Of a DNA stretch of 64,000 nucleotides, positions 21,601 to 32,282 are shown one piece after another (within the stretch, counting starts at the first letter, position 1; every line of letters starts with the position of its first letter). Origin of the DNA: Ricinus communis (Eukaryota > Streptophyta > Magnoliopsida > Malpighiales > Euphorbiaceae); contig NC_063263.1 of NCBI RefSeq assembly GCF_019578655.1, forward strand, positions 23,993,001 to 24,057,000. The letters are read 5' to 3'. The notes beneath the pieces were generated by a model that saw only the letters and a program-made list of their open reading frames with translations, did not search any database and was not told the DNA's origin. Made by a program: the position numbers and the translations under genes.

Positions 21601-21748
21601 TCCACTGTCTACAAGCACAGTTCCTACCGAGGATGCACCGATGCCCCCACCAGCCTCACCTTCCACTCAAGATCCCCCACCGACTTTTAGCACAGCCCCC
21701 GCTGAGGACGCGCCGATTTTCACTCCACCAGCCGCTGCAGATGATTAG
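18644..21748 (+). pseudogene. ATHILA ORF-1-like third ORF of element B, interrupted by a solo LTR
   Basis: It starts MSKRTKQQPP at 18644, a typical beginning, but meets a stop at once. Other frames then carry FQSSDHEQRFQALRWK, YRELTIEFYSTFF, ISFKLEGRQFSMTVPQFGMH, HYYLSRLKVSNLPNRLRYLH and TDVFILWALYQRWKLDMGYL, the pattern of the ATHILA ORF-1 family. At 19468 the frame is broken by the solo LTR. After removing 19469-20956 it continues at once with the PYITHLARRL text, then a coiled-coil (LVDRLDRLSDLQHEHFIKF) and a Pro-rich tail ending PPAAADD and TAG at 21748. The role of this protein is unknown. Its place between pol and the 3' LTR is the env-like position. Confidence 0.8.
19469..20951 (+). 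mobile_element. Solo Athila-type LTR inside the B third ORF, with perfect TSD
   Basis: 1,483 bp from TGATATGCATAG to ATAGCCCATCA. TGGCC precedes it (19464-19468) and TGGCC follows it (20952-20956): a perfect 5-bp target duplication. The interrupted ORF continues across the site. It contains the GC-rich AGCACGGCC palindromes (19680-19910), a TATATAAGG box near 19921 and the GAATTCGG...CCGAATTC block (20580-20615). It is the product of recombination between the two LTRs of a full element that inserted here after B. Confidence 0.95.
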
Positions 21749-23211
21749 GGCAGTTTTCATTAAATTCTATTTCATTTTATATTTTTCTTTAATTTATTTT
21801 TCAAACATGTTATGTACTCAGTTATTATTGATTTTACTTTCCTTATATGTACTCCCCATGCGGGGTACCCACTACGTTTTATATTGAGGACAACATGTTC
21901 TTCAAGTGTGGGATGGGTAAACCGTATGTTCCTTTTTCTATGTTGTGATGCTCTATTAGCTGTATCTTAAATTGCTATCACTGATTATGTATATTGTTAG
22001 GATACTATGTCTTTAGGCACTTAAGTATGCTATTTTTGAACTGATTGACAATTTGATTTATAGAATTTCAGTTACTTTTCTTTGTTGTTCATTGTCCTTG
22101 GAAAACAATTAATGGTGTTTTATACATCAGCTCTGCCAGGTTAATCCGATGTTACTTAATTGTTTCTCGAGTTGCCAAATTTTAACTTAGAAGGTTAATT
22201 ATGTTATATGCATGTATTTCTTAAATGATGACTCAATTAATGATGTTGAGAACCAATTGCAATTAATACCATACTTCAAAGGTGAGATTTTGAGCCATTT
22301 TGAGCATTCATTATATATATGCTCTTGATATTTCTTGTTTGACTGTGCACTGTACTTGGCTTTGCTTCTAGAACTTGCTCTATAATGTTTGTTGAGGTTA
22401 CATGAATTTGTGAATACCATAAGATGATTTGGGAATTTAGGATTCATCATACTTAGCCAAAAGCCTATACTTTGTGTTACCATTTGTTTCTTTTTTTTAC
22501 CTTTATGCTGAAATTTTTATGATTTGCTCTCTCTTGTTTGGGATTAAAATGTCATTTGCTATGTTTGTGAATTCACTAAATCCTTTTGATATTTTAGATG
22601 CTCCTTTCAATCCAAATTATATTTTTGCTCTTTACTGTATTCAGTTGTATGTAGCAGTTCTCTTATAAGTTGCTAGTTTAGTTTTCTTAAAAAAAATTCC
22701 TTGTTTCTTAATCTCTTTATTGGATTGATAGTATTTTCGAGCGTTATTCTACAAATTGAGGATTTTAGTGAATATTTTTGGGAATTTAATTCTTTGAGCA
22801 TACATTATTGTTTATTGCAAGAATTTCCAACATTTTCACACTTCTTTCCAAATCTCCATACCTTTACCTTAGCCCCATTACAACCCTAGTAAAGACCCTT
22901 TGATTTTGGTATTCATTTGTTCACAGTAATGAAGATAGAATTGATAAGCAAGCTTATAGTAAGAGAGATTTGTGCATTTGCTCACCTTATACACACTTTG
23001 AGTGACTTGAGTGATATTTGTGCATTGATATTAGCTCCATTCTCTATTAATAATTTACAACTTGACTTACGATTGAGTTTCTTTTAAGATGTGCTGAATG
23101 CTATTTATTATGACATAGGGGGCATAAACTTTAAGGATTTGCTGACTGTGGTTTTGTGAGTTAAGTTGTTAATTGCTTGAGGAGAAGCAAAAGCTTAAGT
23201 ATGGGGTGATT
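21749..23211 (+). other. 3' noncoding region of element B with polypurine tract
   Basis: It aligns with 29170-30817 in element C, including CCATGC(A/G)GGGTA, GAGGA(C/T)A, TTCAAGTGTGGG(A/G)TGG and GCTTGAGGA. The last bases before the LTR, AAGCTTAAGTATGGGGTGATT (23191-23211), contain the polypurine tract. No coding sequence recognised. Confidence 0.75.
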
Positions 23212-24699
23212 TGATATGCATAGTTTTACGCATATTTACTGACATATTATTGCGAATTTTTTTAGCATTTATTGTGTTTTTATTCCAAGATCACTTGTGT
23301 TTTGTGTCCTTTCGTGTTTCAGAAGATTTTATAAGTCCATCATTAGTGCTTTAGCAATTTTAGATTAATTTCGGGCGAAAAAGGACGGAATCAGAAGTTT
23401 TTTGACCTTGGGTTAACTTTTGGGAAGTCAACATGGCCTATGTTGGAGCTCGTGCAGAAATTCCAGGCCGTGTAGCTTAAGCACTTTGAAGCAGCATGTT
23501 TTCTGAGGGTACCAACACGGGGCAGAACACGGCCCGTGTCATGGTTTATTCAGCTCATTCTGTCAATTGGAGTCCAACACGGCCTGGACACGGCCCATGT
23601 TGGGGGAAACGGGGTGGAACACGCCCGTATTTGCACAATGAATAAAACAAATAAGCCAAAAAGAGAAAGAGAGAGTTCCGGATCGGCGATTTTGAATTTT
23701 GATCTTCCCTTGTAATTTTGCTAGACGGGTTGTCAAGCATTTCAGGGGGCTTCCAGGAAAACGGATTCCACCTTAGAATATTAGATTTGTGATTTGGGTT
23801 TTAGATTGAAGATTGAGGAGGAGTTTTGGAGTAAATCAAGGAGCGATTTTGGAGATCAACTGCAGTGTAGATCGAGGCTTTGAGCTGTTCATCCAATTCT
23901 AGGAAAATGGTGTATATGTTTCGATTTCTTTATTCTCTCACTGTAATTAAACTCTTACTTGCTTTAGACATGAACATGTGTAGCTAAATTGGTTGAACCC
24001 ATTGGGGTTTCTTGCTATGTTGGCTTTGTACTGAATTGTTGAGATTGGTTGAGTTTCCTTTCTTATATTCTTTTTGCAATTAATAATTAAATCTAGTTTT
24101 CTTTACATTGAATGTGTTGATTACTGTTCATAGAATTCTTTTAGCAATTAAGAAATTCTAATTGAGTTTAAAATTTTAAGTGTAAGATCAGGTTAATTTT
24201 TACTTAGAAATAAGGTCAATTAATTTGTCGGATTAAGAATTAACAAAGCTTAATAGAGGCGGATTAAAGCTTCAGGCTAACTTATTGATCAATCATTAGG
24301 AAGAGATTCCAACTTTAGGTTCTTAGGTTTAGGAATTCGGTTGTCTCGAGAAGGAAACCGAATTCAGTTAAGAATCCGTCCTCGGGTAGCATAATCAGAC
24401 TCAACAATCTGTTATCTTTTGTTTGATTGCCAACTAGTCTAGGTCCGCTTTGGGTTTGCTTTCTTGTCTTAATTGTTTTATTTACTCATTCATTCTCGCA
24501 TTCCATTTAGAACTTAGCTTTTAATCATTGGTAAATTTAGAAACCATCCGTCATTAACTTTAGGCTAGATAACAAAGAATGAAGTAGTAACTCTAGAATT
24601 TCACTTTCCCGAGGGATACATTATTTTAATACTTGTCGTTGTGCTAGGCTACATCGATAGGTTCACTGCCTTAGTTGTAATTGCATACGTAGCATATCA
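23212..24699 (+). repeat. 3' LTR of element B
   Basis: 1,488 bp, TGATATGCATAG to GTAGCATATCA. It carries the AACACGG...CCGTGT palindromes at 23420-23630, the GAATTCGG..CCGAATTC block near 24332-24365 and the ATCGATAGGTTCACTGCC end motif. It is noticeably diverged from the C LTRs. Confidence 0.9.
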
Positions 24700-25190
24700 A
24701 CTACTCATTTGGCTAAGACCCAAATCATCAAGCTGTTTATACTCTCATTAGAAGGCTAGCTGTGAACCGGTACAATGGGTTGGAAAGGCCCATCAAGTCT
24801 GATTAGAAAAGGCTTTGTGATGCTTTTATGAAGCAATATGACTACAATGCTCACCGAGAAGTCTCCATAAGGGATTTGGAATCAACAAAGCAAAATCCAA
24901 TGAGCCTTTTTTCAACTTCTTGATTAGATAGAGGAGCAAAGCAGTTCTAATAAAGAACAAGCCTTCTGAGAAGGATCAAGTTCGGATGGTAGTTCGAAAT
25001 GTGCTCCCATCTTGGGTGGAAAAGCTGCAAATGATAAATCCCAAGACCTTCTTAGGCTTATATGATGATGGCTTACAAGTATAAGAAAGTGAAAAAGCTA
25101 AAGCTAGTTAAAGCATGGAAAACTTTGAAGTTACAGAGATCAAAGGCCAACCATCTAAAGATGATGAAGCTTCACAAGGTTTAGCATTAG
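24700..25190 (+). pseudogene. gag of element A, second part
   Basis: Directly after B the sequence reads THLAKTQIIKLFILSLEG, RLCDAFMKQYDYNA, then after a shift FFNFLIR-RSKAVL, NKPSEKDQVRMVVRNVLPSW and VEKLQMINPKTFLGLYDDG. These are the central and C-terminal capsid motifs of plant gypsy gag (F-x-x-Q-Y-x-x-N; S-E-K-D/E-Q-x-x-M-x-x-R-x-L-L-P). They complete the piece at 16370-16910. At least three stops and one frameshift are present. Confidence 0.75.
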
Positions 25191-26155
25191 ATTTATTTTG
25201 ACACAAAAAATATGATTAAGCTTTAGGATTATTAATATAACTCTAGTTTTTTGCTTATTTTATAATATTTATCCTGATGGTATTTTGCATGACAATAATT
25301 ATTACATGAGTATGTTTAACATTAATGTTATTTGAATTGGTTTGTTTAATCTAAGCAGAAATGATAATCCTAGATACATTTCTACTACATATAATATAAC
25401 ACTTGAAGAGAGAAAAGTGAGAGAACAAAAGAAAAAGAAAAAGAAAAGGGAAAGAAAAAGAAAAAGAAAAGGGAAAAGAAAGGGAGATAGTATTTGATAC
25501 AATATGATTGAAGTCAAAATAATAAAATTATTCAAAACACTGGGGGCAAAGCAAGAAGGTCAAGTTCATCCTCCATTACATTAATTACAACCTTAAAGTA
25601 GGGGCCCTCGGAGATTATTTAGTGCTCTAACCTTGAAAAGTGCAAGAACTATTGTATTTGACTCCAAAAAGAAATCTAAATCGAGTTAGAAAGTTCCATA
25701 TCAAAAAAGGAAATGAGATAAGAAAATTATTATACTCGAAGATGTTGAAAGGAGCTCAAACCTCGGGGGGGCAATAAGTTCATAAATCAATCTGTACTGT
25801 TTCAAATACTATCTTTTGAAAAAAAAGGAAAGAAAAAATAGGAAAAACGGATCCTGCTGACTAGAGGACTTGTATAGGCTAGCCAGGCAAAATTTAAGGA
25901 AAAAGTAAGAAAAAAATCGTTGACTAGAAAATCTAAAAGGACTAGTTGATAACAAGAGTAGTAGTATATGAAATAGAAAATGTACCCATTTGTGCTCAAA
26001 TTAAATGAACAAAATTTGATTAGAGTTTTTGTCACACTTGCACATTAATTTTTATTGCTTGTGCACTACTAGAAGGATAAAACAGAATAAGAAGCGAAAT
26101 CTATGAGATCTAAATAACAACAAGAACACCTTCTTTAGCTCTCCTACAGGAACAT
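25191..26155 (+). other. Noncoding internal region of element A, left of C
   Basis: Contains an AGAAAA-rich stretch (25400-25490), a run of G at 25765-25771 and text like CTAGCCAGGCAAAATTTAAGG (25880) reminiscent of the repeats at 32532-32680. No pol motif seen in any frame. Confidence 0.5.
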
Positions 26156-27623
26156 TGATGTGCATAGTTTTACACATATTTGCTTGCATATTATTGTATA
26201 TTTTCTTAGCAATTATTGTGTTTTTATTCTAAGATCACTTGTGTTTTGTGTTCTTTTACATTTCAGGAGAATTTATAGGTCCATAATTAGTGTTTGAGCA
26301 ATTTTAGATCAATACATGCAAAAATGAATGGGAATTCATCAAAAATTGGACAAGCGCTCGCATCTCAAACATTGAGCACGATCTAGGTCAAGGCCGTGCT
26401 GATCAGCACGGCCTGGACTCTGGCCTTGCTCAACCATTAGCTTTTGGTCCTCAAATACGGTGTTTAGGCAAGGTTTCCGAGGCTACGACGGCCTCCAGCA
26501 TGGCCCGTGATGGCTCAGCACCGGCAAGGGCACGGCCAGGAAGAAGACCTAATTTGTGAGATCCGAAGGTTTAGCACGGCCTGGACTCCTGCCGTGCTGG
26601 GATAATTATATAGGGCAAATGATTTCTTGAATTGAGGAAGAGAGAGAGAGATTTGGCGGCTGGTTCGGTTTTTGAGAGTACTGAGTTCGGGAGAGAGTTG
26701 CAGAGGGGAGAATCCTGGAATCACAAGGTTCCGAGTGCAAAACTGTAGTGCAACGAATCGAGAGGCAATTGGGGAGATCAATCGTAGTGCTGATTCAGAT
26801 TTGGATCTGTTCATCCAGTTCGAGAGAAAAGGGTGTATATGTTTCATTGTTGTTATTTTTCCATTATAATTGATTTCCTGGTTGTTTTAAACATGAACAT
26901 GAGTAGCTAGATCGATTAAATCCATTGTGATTTCTTCACTATGTTGGCTTAGTATTAAATTGTTGGATTTTTTGAGTTTAGTTTTTTATCCTTCTTGCTT
27001 TCAATATTAATAAGATAATGCATTATTCGTGGGACGTTATGAATTGTGGTGTTTAGATTGCTTTGTATGATTGAGAAGTTCATTTGGCAGTTGGGAATTT
27101 GAATAGTAAGAACTAGTTAATAATCACTTAGAGATAAGGATAATTAACTAGCCGGATTAAGAATTAACAAAGCTTAATAGAGGCGGATTGAAGATTAATG
27201 TTAATTTAAGGATCAATCGTTAAGAAGAGATTCCAACTTTAGGTTCTTAAGTTTAGTAATTCGATTATTGAGAGAGAGAAACCGAATTCAGTTAAGAATT
27301 CATCCACGGGTAGCGTAATTGGACTTATCAATCTGTTATCTTTTGTTTGATTGCCAACTAGTTTAGGTTCCATTTGGGTTTACTTTCTTTTCTTGGTTGT
27401 TTCATTTATCCATTCATTCTTGCATCTCACTTAGAACTCAGCTTGTAGTTATTATTAAATTTAAAAATTATTCTTTATTCATTTTAGTCTAATATAACAG
27501 AGAACAAAGTAGTAACTATGGGCTTTCACTTTCCCAAGGGATACGACCTTGATACTTACCGTTAATGCTAGACTACATCGATAGGTTCACTGCCTTAGAT
27601 GTAGCTACATAAATAGCCTATCA
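26156..27623 (+). repeat. 5' LTR of element C
   Basis: TGATGTGCATAG to AATAGCCTATCA. It shows AGCACGGCCTGGACTC..GCCGTGCT palindromes at 26395-26420 and 26574-26600, directly before a TATA box ATTATATAGG (26605-26614). The pattern suggests a U3 promoter with hairpin-forming upstream elements. Confidence 0.95.
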
Positions 27624-27629
27624 AGTTTT

Positions 27630-27647
27630 TGGTGCCGTTGCCAGGGA
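27630..27647 (+). other. Primer-binding site (tRNA-Asp type)
   Basis: TGGTGCCGTTGCCAGGGA stands six bases after the LTR. The Athila-group site complementary to the tRNA-Asp 3' end is TGGCGCCGTTGCCGGGGA (family knowledge). The two differences are both CpG-to-TpG/CpA changes. Confidence 0.85.
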
Positions 27648-27901
27648 ATGTTTGAAAACTAGAGTGAAATTTACTGTTTGTTACTTTAGCCATTTTTATT
27701 TTATTTTATTTTTTATACATATTTATTTAGTTTAAGTTTATGATTCAAATAGTAAATGATAAGGGGATTTAATGCGAAATTCAAACTCTTTGTATGACGC
27801 GTTGGAGAATGGGATCAGGAACCAAGAGAGTGCTAAAAGTTGGGATACCCGATGCAGCCTTAGAAGCTCGAGTGGAATCGTTTTGCAGGGCGACCGATTA
27901 A

Positions 27902-28943
27902 CTCTCCACTCCTACCCTTTCATCTCAAGTTTTTTGTGAAATTTGTTATGGTTTACATTTGAGTAATGATTGTCCATTGTGTAGTGATTTTGCTTATTGT
28001 TCTTATAACTGTGAACAGGTGAATTATATGGGAAGCTGGCTAAATAACTCGTATGAAAGTACCTACAATCAAGAATGGAGCACTCATTCACCCTTTGGAT
28101 GGAGCTTAGATGGCCAAGAACCACCAGGATTTCTGAAACTACATCAGCAGCCTAATCCTGCACCTTCAACTCAAGATGAAGAGTTAGTTTCAGAGGAGCT
28201 GATAATAAGGTTCTTTACAAGTCTTGATGATAGATTCCAACAAGTAGAGAGCATACTTGAAAGTCAACAAGCCTCGATTGAGAACATAGAGCATCAAGTA
28301 GGCTTGATCTTCAAGTTACTAGCTGCAAAACAATTAGGAACTCCATCAAACACTACTGAATCTGAGAAACATATGAGCACCGTCACTTTGCGTTCAGGTG
28401 AGAAATTTTCTGGTTTATCTACTATGTTTGACGATGATGCTTATGCGCAAGACAACCCCTTAAACATGGAGATAGAACTAGAAAAGGAAGAGGCAAACAT
28501 GATTCCTCTGAAAGACTACCAACAGGAACATACAGTTGATGATGCTGAGTTGCAGTTATAAGAATTTTTGGTGGATTTTTCACAAGTCCCTTCGATGATG
28601 GAAGATGAGCACGAGTTATCCAATAAAGAAGTCTTAGAGCAGCTCGAGTTTCTTCTAGCAAATGAACCTAACCAATGGAGAAAACCATTGATATTCTTGA
28701 AGAAATTGCTCAACGTTGATCCTTCCAATTGGTGAAACTTCAGCTTTCAAATTGGAAGAGCCCTTAGAGCATTATGACTACGTGCAACTATATGAGGAGC
28801 AAGTTTTATCCATCATATTGGCAGCTTGTTTGACAGTCAACGAGAGGAAATTGACAATTATCCCTCTAAGCGGATACTTAAAGCCATTTGCTTGGAAGAA
28901 GGATGGATGGTCGTCGATCAAACCCGTTTGCTTTTCACTATGA
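27902..28943 (+). pseudogene. gag C-terminal half and pol start of element C
   Basis: After a stop at 27899 the frame reads CEICYGLHLSNDCPLC, a zinc knuckle of type C-x2-C-x3-H-x4-C. Next come a Trp/Asn-rich stretch (YNQEWSTHSPFGWSL), a coiled-coil (FFTSLDDRFQQVESIL; ASIENIEHQVGLI) and HMSTVTLRSGEKF, the conserved gag-protease linker of Athila elements, ending at a TAA (28561). The frame resumes to 28735 (LEQLEFLLANEPNQW). A shifted frame then gives FKLEEPLEHYDYVQLYEEQ, SIILAACLT and GYLKPFAWKKDG, the stretch just before RT. The RT itself is deleted. The knuckle binds genomic RNA in intact elements. Confidence 0.8.
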
Positions 28944-30817
28944 ATCCAGCTAAGAAGACTCATCACATCAAAAAGAAGTGCTTTTGGGAGGCACCCCAAA
29001 TTTTATTTTTCATTTTTAATATTCTAACCTTTCGTTTTGAAATATTTTATTAGTTTTAGTTTTCATATTTTATTTAATTTTTATTTTCAGTTTTGATTAC
29101 TTCTTTATTTTATTATTTTCAGATTCTACCGAGGACATACTGAATTTCCACTACACCAGCCTCGGTGGATGATCAGGGCAATCCCCTAGATCTTTTTATT
29201 TTCTGCATTTATTTACTTTATTTTTCATACATGTCATGCACTTGGATTATATTGCCTTTGTTTCTCTTAGTTGAACATCCCATGCAGGGTATCCATATCG
29301 TTTCACACTGAGGATAGTGTGTTCTTCAAGTGTGGGGTGGTTGTGGGTAAAACTTATGATCTTTCTCTCTCCTATGGTTCTTAGATATATCTGAAATTGC
29401 TATCACTAGGTGTTGATATTGTTAGGATGTAAGAACACTATGTCTTTATGCACTTAAGTACGCTATTTTTAAGCTGATTAATGATTTGATTTATAGAATT
29501 GTAGTTACTTTTCTTTGTTGTTCATTATCCTTGAAAAATAATTGATGATGTTTTACACATCAGCCCTGTCGGGTTGAACTAGTCTTATTTAATTTCTTTT
29601 TGAATTGGCGAATTTTAACTTTGAATGTTGATAATGTCATATGCATGTGTTTCTTAAGTAATGATTCAATTAATGATGTTGCGAACCAATTGCACCTAAT
29701 ACCACACCTCAAAGTGAGATTTTGAGCCAGTTAAGCATTCATTATACTTATGATCTTTATATTTCTTGTTTGAGTGTGCATTGTACTTAGATTTGCTTCT
29801 AGAACTTGCTTTATAATTCTTATTGAAGTTACATGAATTTGTGAATACCATGAGATGGTTTGGGCAATTTAGGATTCACCACATTTGACCAAAAGCCTAC
29901 CCTTTATGTTTCCATTAGTTAGCCAGTTTTGAGCCTTAACCTTTTCTTCATAATTTACACCTATACACTTCAATTATACCAATCTTTACATTTGTCTTTC
30001 CTTTACCCTTATGCTGGAACTTTTTTTGTGATTTGCTCACCCTTATGTGGGATTAAATGCCAGTTGTTATGTTGGTAAATTCACTAAGTCTTTTTGATAT
30101 TTTAGATGCCCCTTTCGGTCCAAACTGTATTTTTATTCTTTACGTTATTCAAGTTGTATGCAGCAATTCTCTTATAAGCTGCTAGTTATTATTCAAAAGA
30201 ATGAAAAAAAAAGAAAATAAATAAAATTCTTTCATTATTTATCTCTTTATTGGATTTAGAGCATTTTCGAGCATTATTCTACGAAGTGAGGATTTTAGTG
30301 AATAATTCTTTTGTATTCTTAGGCATTTAATCCTTTAAGCATATATTGTTGTTTATTGCACGAATTCCAGCATTTTCACACTTCTTTCCCAAATCTCTAT
30401 ACCTTTACCTTAACCCCATTACAACCTTGGTAAAGACCCTTTGATTTTGGTATTTACTTATTCACAGTAGCGAAGATATGATTTATGAGCAAGCTTATGG
30501 TGAGCGAGTTGTATGCTTTTGCTTTGAGGGATTTGTTTTTCACCTTATATACACTTTGAGTGACTAGAGTGATCCCTGTGAGGCATTGGTTTGTGATGTT
30601 TGTATTGAGTTGTTATTTAAGTTATTCATGCATTAATATTATTTTCATTCTCTGTTAATGATTTGCAATTTGATTTATGATTGAGTTTCCTTTGAGATGT
30701 GTTGAATACTAACTATTATGGACTAGGGGCATAAACTGTAAGAACTTGCTGACTGCAGTTTGTGAGTTGAGTTGTTAATTGCTTGAGGACAAGCAAAAGC
30801 TTAAGTGTGGGGTGATT
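28944..30817 (+). other. 3' noncoding region of element C with polypurine tract
   Basis: Begins with the post-integrase words (28974-28995) and a remnant of the third-ORF tail (TPASVDDQGNP around 29145-29190). It is collinear with B 21749-23211 thereafter. It ends TTAAGTGTGGGGTGATT directly before the LTR at 30818. Confidence 0.75.
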
Positions 30818-32282
30818 TGATGTGCATAGTTTTACACATATTTGCTTACATATTATTGTGTATTTTCTTAGCAATAATTATGCTTGAATTCTAAGATCAA
30901 CTGTGTTTTGTGTTCTTTTGCATTTCAAGAGAATTTATAGGTCCATCGCTTAGTGTTTGAGTAGTTTTAGATCAATACATATGAAAATGAATGGGAATTC
31001 ATAAAAAATTGGACAAGGGCTCGCATTTTAAACATTGAGCACGGTCTAGGTCAAGGCTGTGCTGATCAGCACAGCCTGGACTTTGGCCGTGCTCAACCAT
31101 TAGCTTTTGGTCCTCAAATATGGCGTTTAGGCACGTTTCCGAGGCTACCATGGCCTCCAGCATGGTCCGTGGTGGCTCAGCACCGGCAAGGGCACGGCCA
31201 GGAAGAAGACCTAATTTGTGAGATCCGAAGGTTCAGCAAGGCCTTGACCACGGCCGTGCTGGGATAATTATATAGGGAAAACGATTTCTTGAATTGAGGA
31301 AGAGAGAGAGATTTGGCGATTGATTCAGTTTTTGCAGAGTACTGAGTTTGGGAGAGAGTTGCAGAGAGGGAGAATCCCATAATCATAAGGTTCCGAGTGC
31401 AAAACAGTAGTGGAGCAAATCGAGAGGCAATTAGGGAGATCAATCGTAGTGCTGATTCAGATTTGGAGCTGTTCATCCAGTTCGAGAGAAAATGGTGTAT
31501 ATGTTTCATTGTTGTTATTCTTCCTTTATAATTGATTTCCTAGTTGTTTTAAACATGAACATAAGTAGCTAGATCGATTAAATCCATTGGGATTTCTTCA
31601 CTATGTTGGCTTAGTATTAGATTGTTGGATTATTGAGTTTAGTTTTTTATCCTTCTTGCTTTCAATATTAATAAGATAATGCATTTTTCGTGGGACGTTA
31701 TGAATTGTGGTATTTAGATTGTTTTGTGTGATTGAGAAGTTCATTTGGCAGTTGGAAATTTGAATAGCGAGAACTGGTTAATAATCACTTAAAGATAAGG
31801 ATAATTAACTAGTCGGATTAAGAATTAATAAAGCTTAATAGAGGCGAATTAAAGCTAAATGCTAATTTAAGGATCAATCATTAAGAAGAGATTCCAACTT
31901 TAGGTTCTTGAGTTTAGGAATTCGGTTATCTCGAGAGAGAAACCGAATTCAGTTAAGAATTTGCACGGGTAGCGTAATTGGACTTATCAATCTGTTATCT
32001 TTTGTTTAATTGCCAACTAGTTTAGGTTCCCTTTGGGTTTGCTTGCTTGTCTTGGTTGTTTCATTTATCTATTCATTCTTGTATCTCACTTAGAACTCAG
32101 CTTGTAGTTATTATTAAATTTAGAAATTATTCATCATTCATTTTAGGCTAATATAACAAAAAAAAAGTAGTAACTATGGGCTATCACTTTCCCGAGGGAT
32201 ACGACCTTGATACTCGCCCTTAGTGCTAGACTACATCGATAGGTTCACTGCCTTAGATTGTAGCTACATAAATAGCCTATCA
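30818..32282 (+). repeat. 3' LTR of element C
   Basis: Collinear with 26156-27623 with scattered substitutions and small indels; TATA box ATTATATAGG near 31266. It ends AATAGCCTATCA at 32282, after which element A sequence resumes. Confidence 0.95.

Larger units (their letters stand above)
16916..24699 (+). mobile_element. Element B: deleted Athila-like gypsy element inside gag of A
   Basis: It starts TAATATGCATAG (canonical TGATATGC with one change) and ends GCATATCA. Flanking AGTAC (16911-16915) and ACTAC (24700-24704) are a 5-bp target duplication with one mismatch. A 140-bp stub of 5' LTR is joined directly to the integrase C-terminus. Then come a GC-rich spacer, a leader intron, the ATHILA-type ORF, a long 3' region, a polypurine tract and a full 3' LTR. 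Primer site, gag, protease, RT, RNase H and most of integrase are gone. A solo LTR of the same family sits inside its ORF. Confidence 0.85.
26156..32282 (+). mobile_element. Element C: internally deleted Athila-like gypsy element in the 3' half of A
   Basis: Two LTRs (26156-27623, 1,468 bp; 30818-32282, 1,465 bp) flank a 3.2-kb internal part with a primer site, gag C-terminal half, the first codons of pol, then a jump to the post-integrase words (AAGAAGTGCTTTTGGGAGGC at 28974) and the 3' region. Protease, RT, RNase H, integrase and almost all of the third ORF are missing, so it cannot move alone. The LTRs are similar to each other, suggesting a younger insertion than A. Flanks AACAT and AAAAA are not a convincing target duplication. 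Confidence 0.9.

Noticed and set aside
25302..25535. Minus-strand Phe/Leu-rich open frame
   Set aside because: Produced by an AGAAAA-rich tract in the noncoding part of element A.
26156..32282. Element C as an autonomous Athila element
   Set aside because: Only 3.2 kb of internal sequence; RT, RNase H, integrase and the third ORF are absent.
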